Part shown: positions 28,101-33,049 of the stretch, piece by piece | Position numbering within the stretch: the stretch's first letter is position 1 | Layout of the letters: the number at the start of each line of letters is the position of its first letter | Origin: Perca fluviatilis | Taxonomy: Eukaryota > Chordata > Actinopteri > Perciformes > Percidae | DNA length: 64,000 nt | Assembly: GCF_010015445.1 (NCBI RefSeq) | Contig: NC_053121.1 | Coordinates: 27,037,934-27,101,933 of the forward strand | Direction: 5' to 3' | Program-made: the position numbers and the translations under genes | The notes under the pieces: model-generated | The model's input: only the letters and a program-made list of their open reading frames with translations | The model's database searches: none | Told to the model about the DNA's origin: nothing

Positions 28101-30507
28101 CTCGATTTACTAAACGTGCTCTGATTACCTCTTGCCACTCCTTCTCGCTGCATCTGACTGGAACCTTTATGATCATTCTGTTGGATCTGATTGGTCTCCT
28201 GCCCTCTTATACATTTTACAAACAAATTGATGCCTTAAACCATCACATGTACACTACCGGTCAAAGGTTTGGGGTCACTTAGAAATTTCCATTCCACTCC
28301 ATTATAGACAGAATACCAGCTGAGATCAGTTGCATTGTTTTTTTAATCAGGGCAGCAGTTTTCAGATTACATTATGTGCTTACGTAATTGCAAAAGAGTT
28401 CTTGACTGTTGTAGACAGAAGTGGCTGAAGAAACGCTTGAAATTCCATGCTTTTTGGTCTAAACGTCATACCCAAATTAAAGTGGTACAGCTCCCATATA
28501 CTTTGACACTCATGGGTGTGCCTGATATCATTGGAAAGGAAACACTCTCACGTTTTTGTTACAAGTTTCAGGGTGATTCTAGGCCTTACTGACACAGAGT
28601 TACAGAGGCTAGAATGGAGTTTTTTTTATTTCCGTCCAAGTCATACATCTGTAAAATGATTATAATACACTGTTGTAAACACATCTGACAGGTGACAGAC
28701 AACACAGGGCATTAGCCACATGTCTCAGCTTACTACAGAAAAAAAGAAGCCAGAAGACTCAAAATTGGATTTTATATGAATAGTTTTTTTATTTCCATTT
28801 AAAAAGTACAAAGAAAAAAGCCAAGAAACTACAAAATACAACACTTCTCAAATACACAAACAAACCCGCATCAATCACCTTTCCAATGATATCAGGCACA
28901 CCCCTGAGTGTAAAAGTATATGGGAGCTGTACCACTTTTAATTTGGGTATGACGTTTAGACCAAAAAGCATGACTTTCAAGTGTTTCTTCAGCCACTTCT
29001 TTCTTCAACAGTTGAGAACCCTTTTGCAATTACGTAAGCAAATAATGTAATCTGAAAACTGCTGCCCTGATTAAAAAAACAATGCAACTGATCTCAGCTG
29101 GTATTCTGTCTGGAATGGAGTGGAATGGAAATTTCTAAGTGACCCCAAACTTTTGACCGGTAGTGTATGTGTAGGTGTACCTGTGTGTTTTGTATGGGTT
29201 TGCTTTATATATGATTGTGTTGCGTGTTTGAGATTTTGTGAAAGTCTATGTGCGGCTGTTTGCCTGTTTATCTGTTCCTTTAAAGGGGTGATAGAATCAT
29301 TATATAGGGTATTTTATACTGTTCCTTAAGGTCTCCTAATAGGGTATGTAACATTGGTTGGGCTGAAAATTGCCCGAATGCTATTTTATTAGGCCCTTAA
29401 CTACCCTGTGAATATGGCTCTATTTGGAACAAGAGCTTTTCTTCCAAATATGGTATGCTCATTAATATTCCGAATGAGCTATGTGCTGATTGGTTTGAGC
29501 AAACTACATAGAAACACATGGGAGACTCTCATATTTCAGACACTGCAAAGTTATACATCGGGCTCTATCAATGAGACTCGCGGACAAGAGGCGTTTATTT
29601 CCCCAATCGTTTGTTTAAGTAACTCAACACATTAGAATTACACACATTAAAAGATTAACTGAAACCTGTGGTAAGAGATTGCTGGCGTAACAAGCTCGCT
29701 GACCACACTCTCACTCACATACACCGGGCATTTAGCTAGCAGGAAGAGGGGAGTTGCAGGCCCTGGAGCTCTGTCAGGGCAGGGGCATTTGGTTGTCATT
29801 AGCCCAAGAGACGGTGACTTTGCGCAGGTATGGAGTGCTGTGGGCTGCCAGTCGTGACGGAGCTCCAAGTACCTCACAGCAGGCCGGGGTCTGTCAAGGA
29901 AGGCAGGCCGGGCGGCGAGGCAGCTACACAGGCAGCACCGGCGCTGAACTCCGACACCAATTTGCAATTAGCCATCCATTTTCGTGAAGCGTCCCATATT
30001 TGAGCTTTACATAGTTGATTTCTCGCATAAAAAAGTGAATTTTGTAATGGAATAGCAGAGATCTGCGTGACCTAGCTAGATTCAGAAGATCAGGTCAGTT
30101 GTTGGATACTCCAACAACAAGCCCAATCCTCCCGGCTTATCTTCTGGCTCCACACTCACACGGCTCCATTGTCTCTGATGTCACACCACTCCTATCTCCA
30201 TGATGGACCTTAATTCATCCTGACATCAGCACAGGGCTCAAACAATCTAGTTATTAATGCAACACAGTGTGGGTTGTCTACAGCAGCTCTCACAGTGAAC
30301 TTGTGTCACCTGTCTGATTCACCTCATCCCACCAGGGTGGTGTGTGGTGTGAGCCAGCGTAAATCCTTTCATGAAGCTCATAATGTCTTGATGCTTGCCC
30401 TTTTCATCTTGTTTAAGTGAATGTGTGAGAATAATGAAGAGTGTGAGCAGAGGTGTGAGATGTTGTCTGTGTTCATATGTGTGCTAAAGTAATTTTGTGT
30501 GGCATCT

Positions 30508-30554
<47 letters not shown>

Positions 30555-30717
30555 CGCGCGCGCGTGTGTGTGCGTGTTTCTGCAGATCAACACCAGTGAG
30601 GTGGAGGCTCTTCTTTCTCGGCTGCCCTGCACCTTCAGACAGGAGCTGACTGGTGTCGGAGCCAGTTTGGAGAAACGCTGGAACTTCTTTGGCTTTCAGG
30701 GCATCAAGAGCATGTAG
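2135..30717 (+). CDS. coiled-coil protein of unrecognised family, C-terminal part (5 exons)
   Basis: Five exons join in frame: 2135-2272, 16550-16606, 17414-17519, 25418-25503 and 30586-30717. Each has AG/GT borders and the junction phases are 0, 0, 1 and 0. Together they encode the last 172 residues. Residues 1-46 are highly charged and heptad-like (MRDELKEQEAELEK, then KQQLKNQIHDLK), predicting a parallel coiled coil. Residues 47-101 are polar, Ser/Gln/Glu-rich and probably disordered linker. The last about 75 residues form a compact, partly hydrophobic region (ISTFLHVHPFGASIEYI, LLSRLPCTFRQEL, VGASLEKRWNFFGFQGIKSM) that looks like a conserved alpha-helical C-terminal domain. There is no signal peptide, zinc finger or transmembrane segment in this part. 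The gene converges on slc4a11. I cannot name the family or function; a cytoplasmic scaffold or trafficking role would be a guess. It is real rather than spurious because the phases agree and the last two exons have protein-like composition. Confidence 0.8.
2284..2336. repeat. (CA)n microsatellite beside splice donor
   Basis: Uninterrupted AC dinucleotides, about 26 units, starting 11 nt after the donor GT of the 2135-2272 exon. Confidence 0.95.
2845..3060. mobile_element. fragment of an unclassified repeat interrupted by Tc1
   Basis: The phrases GGCCGATGCCGATGCCGAT and GGCCGATAT recur in a stretch that resembles the ends of abundant fish DNA repeats. The Tc1 element at 3112 sits just downstream, so it may have been inserted into this older repeat, whose continuation could be 4739-5000. 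The family and ends are uncertain. Confidence 0.35.
3112..4736 (+). mobile_element. Tc1/mariner transposon, complete ends, dead transposase
   Basis: The element is bounded by TA at 3110-3111 and TA at 4737-4738. Its long terminal inverted repeats begin CAGTGCCTTGCGAAAGTATT and the mirror sequence closes the right end. The outer about 65 bp are nearly perfect, and a second inner inverted block lies near 3180-3290 and 4545-4650, as in IR/DR-type Tc1 elements. At 1625 bp it has normal Tc1 length. It most likely moved by cut-and-paste and is now fixed and decayed. Confidence 0.92.
3503..4521 (+). pseudogene. degenerate Tc1 transposase
   Basis: Reading starts at ATG 3503 with a paired-like helix-turn-helix region (KFKAGFGYKKISQAL, then STVQAII) and a GRPSK hinge. 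The catalytic DD34E parts can be traced across frames: first Asp in SDETK (about 3955), second Asp in FQQDNDPKH (about 4220), and the Glu in SPDLNPIENLW (about 4315-4345). The frame is broken by a stop near 3665, at least one frameshift near 3780-3850, and a stop near 4032, so it cannot make active enzyme. The last readable segment covers 4074-4520. Confidence 0.88.
5746..6247 (+). mobile_element. TTAA-flanked MITE, copy 1
   Basis: A 502-bp element with terminal inverted repeats AGGTCCA(A/G)TGTGTA, bordered on both sides by TTAA (5742-5745 and 6248-6251). A TTAA target duplication is the mark of piggyBac-type insertion. No transposase is present, so it is non-autonomous. A homologous copy in the opposite orientation lies at 49141-49684. 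Confidence 0.85.
6419..7151. mobile_element. PIF/Harbinger-like MITE
   Basis: Terminal inverted repeats GGGCCCTAT and ATAGGGCCC enclose 733 bp. Both sides carry a TTA trinucleotide (6416-6418 and 7152-7154), as expected for PIF/Harbinger target duplication. The interior is GC-richer than its surroundings and gives proline-rich open frames that do not look like real protein. Confidence 0.72.
9183..9292 (-). mobile_element. tRNA-derived SINE
   Basis: On the minus strand, GGGTGCCTGGTTAGCTCACC starts an A-box-like segment (TAGCTCACCTGATAGAGC), followed by a B-box-like GCTGGTTCGCCC and a tail with TCTCTCTCCCC. The tRNA-like part lacks the pairing of a working tRNA gene, so this is a SINE head. 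Confidence 0.55.
9775..10929 (+). mobile_element. hairpin-bearing TTAA element, copy A (left-truncated)
   Basis: Shares long blocks with the copies at 14798-16145 and 22153-24190: the TTTTATTGTCATTTCAACCA block (about 9808), the GTGGGCTGTAAACACC block (about 9978), and the right end AAATCGGTGAAGTGTCCC followed by TTAA at about 10930. The left terminus (AGGGATATTTCACC in copy B) is missing. It contains the hairpin at 10751-10804. No coding capacity is seen. Confidence 0.65.
10751..10804. repeat. inverted-repeat hairpin in copy A
   Basis: Arms 10751-10768 and 10786-10804 pair with CTTCCGATGACG against CGTCATCGGAAG plus A/T flanks; there is a single mismatch in 18 bp and a 17-nt loop. Confidence 0.9.
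11340..12092. mobile_element. possible hAT-like element rich in TCGGG motifs
   Basis: Both ends of this stretch carry TCGGG(T/C)TCGGGC-type motifs, in 11381-11402 and 11981-12075. GGGCTCGGTC and GGGCCGGGTTCGGTC are similar in the same orientation, and the right end GGCCCGATCCGGACTC resembles known fish repeat ends. A long TG microsatellite lies inside. I could not find a clean target duplication, so both type and ends are tentative. Confidence 0.3.
11471..11534. repeat. (TG)n microsatellite
   Basis: Pure TG dinucleotides, about 32 units. Confidence 0.95.
12247..12634. mobile_element. TAGTCT...AGACTA MITE, copy 1, with 9-bp direct repeats
   Basis: A 388-bp element starting TAGTCTATATCC and ending GCAAAGCGAGACTA. 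It is flanked by GGTAAAAGG at 12238-12246 and again at 12635-12643. Two more copies lie at 51589-52913 and 55133-55596. No open frame of interest. The 8-9 bp duplication suggests a hAT-like insertion mechanism. Confidence 0.75.
14051..14112. repeat. (AAT)n microsatellite
   Basis: About 20 uninterrupted ATA/AAT units between short TA runs. Confidence 0.95.
14382..14434. repeat. (CA)n microsatellite
   Basis: AC dinucleotides with one TA interruption. Confidence 0.95.
14798..16145 (+). mobile_element. hairpin-bearing TTAA element, copy B (complete ends)
   Basis: Bounded by TTAA at 14794-14797 and 16146-16149. The ends are inverted: AGGGATATTTCACCGTT on the left and AAATCGGTGAAGTATCCCT on the right. 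The 1348 bp include a Tc1-type fragment (about 15068-15390) and a block at about 15394-15932 that is rearranged in copy C. The hairpin lies at 15966-16021. Non-autonomous and piggyBac-like by its target site. Confidence 0.75.
15068..15390. mobile_element. Tc1-type fragment nested in copy B
   Basis: Starts CAGGCCAAAAGTTTGGACAC directly after TA, the usual start of a fish Tc1 family. It is interrupted before any transposase frame. The surrounding sequence continues as in the related copy at 22153-24190, which shows this is an insertion; the right edge is approximate. Confidence 0.6.
16148..16275. mobile_element. retroelement 3' tail fragment
   Basis: Tandem TTCAA units lead into TTTTATTTATAG and TTATCTCGAGACACTTTACA. 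This arrangement is common at the 3' ends of L2-like LINEs and their SINEs in fish. No coding part remains. Confidence 0.4.
16550..16606 (+). CDS. gene 1 exon b: linker
   Basis: Acceptor CTCTAG and donor GTAAGTGGG; 57 nt, phase 0 to 0. It encodes 19 polar residues starting LETLKEDDRGSEQ. Acceptance rests on splice sites and phase; composition alone would not prove it. Confidence 0.65.
17414..17519 (+). CDS. gene 1 exon c: polar linker
   Basis: Acceptor TTTCCTCAG and donor GTATGC; 106 nt, phase 0 to 1. It encodes DVTASSVVSCSQDKEG and ends ERDALLI with a split Gly codon completed by the next exon. Confidence 0.72.
17880..18360. repeat. dispersed repeat rich in TTAGCATG
   Basis: Contains phrases typical of an abundant fish repeat, such as AACAACTATCAGATAGATTT and repeated GTTAGCA near 18190-18300. 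No second copy is present in this window, so assignment as a dispersed repeat rests on general familiarity only. Confidence 0.3.
18627..18693. repeat. poly-T / poly-A palindrome
   Basis: A T-rich run of about 50 nt passes directly into 16 A residues, giving a homopolymer inverted repeat. Confidence 0.9.
19103..19178. repeat. 76-bp near-perfect palindrome
   Basis: Two 38-nt arms meet at 19140/19141 with no spacer and one mismatch (A against the expected C within the A-run). The arms begin ACCTTTCTTCCAGTGCCAGA and the mirror sequence ends at 19178. The flanks are not related to any other repeat here. Confidence 0.95.
21447..22003. mobile_element. possible hAT-like element with TATCGAT ends
   Basis: The left end CTAGGGGTAGGAATC and right end TTTGTCCCAACCCTAG are imperfect inverted matches. 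Both halves carry ATCGAT-type motifs common in a fish hAT family. No clean target duplication was found and no transposase frame remains. Confidence 0.4.
22153..24190 (+). mobile_element. hairpin-bearing TTAA element, copy C (right-truncated, rearranged)
   Basis: Starts AGGAATATTTCACCATTGG after TTAA (22149-22152) and tracks copy B up to about 22420 and copy A at 22700-22830 and 23530-24180. It stops at about 24190, where a BED-finger hAT fragment begins. The block 22857-23212 is the reverse complement of about 15622-15932 in copy B, while 23213-23420 is in the same orientation. The hairpin lies at 24114-24168. Confidence 0.68.
24114..24168. repeat. perfect 24-bp-stem hairpin in copy C
   Basis: Arms 24114-24137 and 24145-24168 are exact reverse complements around a 7-nt loop ATCATCA. 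The arm centre GCCTCAGATGACG differs from copy A, and the other arm differs to match. Confidence 0.95.
24192..24711 (-). mobile_element. hAT fragment with BED zinc-finger frame
   Basis: Homologous to the complete element at 39455-40098 but lacking its left end. On the minus strand, 24486-24223 encodes a peptide with KLPNGSIDKTK followed by a BED-type finger (CVFC, then HLMAKH), as at the N-terminus of hAT/ZBED transposases. The rest of the transposase, including catalytic and dimerisation regions, is absent. Confidence 0.65.
24725..24786. repeat. (TA)n microsatellite
   Basis: Pure TA dinucleotides, interrupted only near the left edge. Confidence 0.95.
24787..25098 (+). mobile_element. tRNA-derived SINE with LINE-like tail
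   Basis: The head contains an A box (TAGCTCAGTCTGTAGGGA, from about 24797) and a B box (GGTCACTAGTTCAAGTCCC, from 24829). A body with GCTCTTGAGCAAGGCACC follows. The 3' end TTTCCCTTGCGGGATTAATA resembles a LINE tail and runs into TTATTATTA and a TA microsatellite. Full length with an intact internal pol III promoter by eye; it does not fold as a functional tRNA. Confidence 0.8.
25099..25131. repeat. (TA)n tail of SINE
   Basis: About 16 TA units just after the SINE tail. Confidence 0.9.
25418..25503 (+). CDS. gene 1 exon d: start of C-terminal domain
   Basis: Acceptor CTACCTCAG and donor GTAACAG; 86 nt, phase 1 to 0. It encodes the strongly protein-like ISTFLHVHPFGASIEYICSY and continues LQRLDTK. 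Confidence 0.85.
25510..25540. repeat. (CA)n(TA)n microsatellite beside splice donor
   Basis: AC dinucleotides from 7 nt after the donor GT of exon 25418-25503, ending in a short TA run. Confidence 0.95.
26885..27923 (-). mobile_element. 5'-truncated RTE/Rex3-like LINE with 15-bp target duplication
   Basis: The minus strand carries a reverse-transcriptase C-terminal half: YGVRGSLLRAIQSLY, then GLRQGCALSPILF, then the catalytic-type FADDVVLM near 27690, and on to SQLRWFGHLVRMPPG and GRPRTRWRDYI near 27000-27100. The frame is broken near 27320-27375. The 3' end is GGATAAGCGGACGAAG followed by a GATG tail (about 26885-26900). CCCCATGCGCAACCT occurs at 26870-26884 and again at 27924-27938, a target-site duplication. 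Typical of target-primed insertion with 5' truncation inside the RT. Confidence 0.88.
28252..29165. mobile_element. Tc1-type MITE with very long terminal inverted repeats, copy 1
   Basis: Bounded by TA at both sides (28250-28251, 29166-29167). The ends CACTACCGGTCAAAGGTTTG and the mirror sequence at 29130-29165 continue as inverted repeats of about 300 bp. They include GTCATACCCAAATTAAAGTG on the left and its complement near 28930. No transposase. A shorter deleted copy is at 50313-50702. Confidence 0.85.
30511..30576. repeat. (TG)n(CG)n(TG)n tract before last acceptor
   Basis: Alternating purine-pyrimidine tract: about 17 TG units, then about 9 CG units (30546-30564), then TG again. It ends about 9 nt upstream of the acceptor AG at 30585 and leaves a very short pyrimidine tract. 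Such sequence can adopt Z-DNA. Confidence 0.95.
30586..30717 (+). CDS. gene 1 last exon with stop
   Basis: Acceptor TTTCTGCAG; 132 nt, 43 residues then TAG at 30715-30717. It encodes INTSEVEALLSRLPCTFRQE, continues through GASLEKRWNFFGFQGI and ends KSM. The 3' UTR follows directly. Confidence 0.85.
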   Translation: MNTSEVEALLSRLPCTFRQELTGVGASLEKRWNFFGFQGIKSM

Positions 30718-30920
30718 GACTCTGCCGGTGACACTTCTGGGACATTGAAGAGACGACATGCAGACAAGACAACACAGGTATATGGAGGACACTCTAGAAA
30801 TGTGGAGGAAGCCCACAACTAACGGAGACGCTGGACGCCGCCTGCACAGACAAGAACACAAATTATACAGCGCAGATCTCAGATCAGGAAGGGGTGTTCT
30901 GTGTAGGTGGCAGAGAGATG

Positions 30921-30926
30921 AATAAA
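30921..30926 (+). terminator. possible polyadenylation signal of gene 1 (proximal)
   Basis: AATAAA about 205 nt after the stop codon. Confidence 0.4.
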
Positions 30927-31258
30927 CAGGTTTTTGTGATGGCGTTATTAATTGGCTGCATCTCTATGGTGACCAAGAGGTGGATGTATCTCTATGGTGA
31001 CAGTTGCGTCATGTCTCAGTCTCTCCCTTTTTTCTTTTTTTTTTAATCATGGGATTTAACTAAAAGTCCCTCCAGAGAGGCAATCTCAACAGAGTCACGG
31101 GAATGGTGGTATTTTTTATACTTGAGCCCACAGTTGACTCATTGTACTGGCAGACCTGGACTAAAGGGCTACACAGGAAGGTCATCAGGGTCTACTTTCA
31201 ACCTCACAACTCTCTGACTTCCTTTTTTGCCTCTTCTTGATTTTGTACAATCATGTGA

Positions 31259-31264
31259 AATAAA
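31259..31264 (+). terminator. possible polyadenylation signal of gene 1 (distal)
   Basis: AATAAA about 540 nt after the stop codon, followed by a T-rich and TGTGTGT stretch that fits a downstream element, so it is the better candidate. Confidence 0.5.
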
Positions 31265-32244
31265 TTCTTATATTTCCCTCTACTTTGTGTGTAGGCTATT
31301 GAAAGTACACATGAGACGGATGCAGCAATCATCATTTTTTATCATGCCAGTGATTTAATCATTATAAATCAAGAACAGAATACATATTCACTCTCAGACG
31401 ACATTAACATGATGCCTTTCAGGTCTGGTTCATTTCACAAAGGCAGACAATTTAATTCCAAATTATTTAATGTGAATTTTTTTCTGCTGTGTTCATGATT
31501 ATGGTTTCAGCCGCATGGCCACAGATGATAATTGTGTCCACTGCTTCATTGTAGCACAATGTGAAAAGGAGCTTCCTTTTGCTTGTCAGAAGGCTCAAAC
31601 TGTTGCGTTTTTTTCTTTTCTGCCAATATATTCCGTGCACTCAGAACAGACAGTTAATACATGCCTGAAAAACATTCATTATGAAGTAGTTGATGCATTA
31701 ATGGTGGAATAACAGTTTTGAGCACATCAAAGGCAGTAAAATGCATTTAAAATTAGAGCGTCAGGTGTTTGTTTTTTTTGGCTTCAAAAACTGTCTCTAC
31801 AGGAAGTAACAGATGAAACAAAATAATGCAACAATCTAAAGTGGTAGATTTTGGGAAAACTGCTCATGCTTTATGTCTGTCCAAGTCATTATCCCAGTTT
31901 CTTATTCTTATACTGAATACTTGATATGAATCTGCCTCATTTTGTCTGTAAAGTACTGGCAAGTATACATCTATCATTGGCCAAGCCTGATCTCAAACCA
32001 TCCTGAAGATGAGCTTCTACTGCCATCTACTGGAGAAATTTAACAGTCAGAACTTTAGAACTGTCAGTCCCTCTCAGCTCAATAAAGGATGGCATTGTGC
32101 TGATGCCGTGAGTGACCATATTTGAGAAGGTGTCCTTCTGTTACCTACTGTATCGATGATTGGTGGTGCATGTTAAGTATTTTGCTTTTAATATCGAGTA
32201 GCTTCAGCATGATGAAAAATGTTCATTCAGTTTCTTTAAAGGGC

Positions 32245-32250
32245 TTTATT
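32245..32250 (-). terminator. slc4a11: candidate polyadenylation signal of slc4a11
   Basis: AATAAA on the minus strand, about 735 nt beyond the stop codon. This is the first canonical motif I noticed on that strand in the AT-rich 3' region. Confidence 0.45.
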
Positions 32251-32982
32251 TGTGTAACAAAAAATGATTTAATCCAAAGATTACAATGCACAGAAAATTA
32301 CAAATTACCTTTATACTAACATAATGTTACATGTCTTATCTTAATTAATTAAAATAGCAGTTTTCACATATAAACAACTGTAACACAGATCTTGTGATAC
32401 CTGGCTTTAGTGTTATTAAAACGTCATCATTGTGAGGTAATACTTCACTCTGCATGTTTTCAAGTGTGAGAAATTCCTTCTCACTTTGTTAAATGATTCT
32501 GGATTTTTGACGGTGGTAAAACACTGAAATCCCCTCATCCACATCACACTTTAATCCAAGTAGGACACAGACCAAGCAGCAAAACATGTTGCTTAAATTA
32601 AATTAAATGATGATGAACGTGTTTTAAATATTACAAAGATGCCTGACATTAACTCAGCCAGTCACCAGCTCACCACAGATGTGTGTGTTTGTAAAAAGGA
32701 GCAAAACAGAAGAAACTCCTTCATGACTATATTTTGTTACAATAAAGAAGCAGGAATGTTAGATATTAAAGTATCAGCTACATTGGTAGTGAATGTGTGA
32801 TGATGGAACAATGAGAAAGCTTATGAGGGGTGTAAATGGTCGTCCAGTCAACAGCAGAGTGCTCGCATCCAAATCTTGCAGTCCAAATGCATTTTGTTTA
32901 GTTGTTAACACAATAATTGAGTTCTGAGTCTGTTTCCCTTCCTACCAGAGAAAACTAATCCTTTCATATGGTGTGTTCTGTT

Positions 32983-33049
32983 CTACATGTGCTGAGCGTC
33001 CATGATATCCAGATACTTGGCGTCGATTACTTGGGGAAGCAGGCTGGTC
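32983..33049 (-). CDS. slc4a11: slc4a11 last coding exon
   Basis: Acceptor TTATCTCAG then 67 nt ending TAG at 32983-32985. Encodes [20 protein letters not shown] plus M, the family C-terminus. Phase 2 start matches the previous donor (split Arg codon). Confidence 0.93.

Larger units (their letters stand above)
25504..30585 (+). other. gene 1 last intron, 5.1 kb
   Basis: Begins GTAACAG and ends TTTCTGCAG. It contains a CA tract at the donor, the Rex3-like LINE, the long-TIR Tc1-type MITE and a TG/CG tract at the acceptor. The stretch 25545-26869 and the stretch 29170-30500 show no supported gene; TTTAAAGGGGTGATAGAATC at 29278 looks like one end of another MITE whose partner end I did not find. 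Confidence 0.7.
30718..32244. other. gene 1 3' UTR and intergenic zone
   Basis: Starts after the gene 1 stop codon. Two AATAAA motifs on the plus strand (30921-30926 and 31259-31264) could end gene 1. From there to the slc4a11 polyadenylation motif there is AT-rich sequence with no supported gene. Confidence 0.6.
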
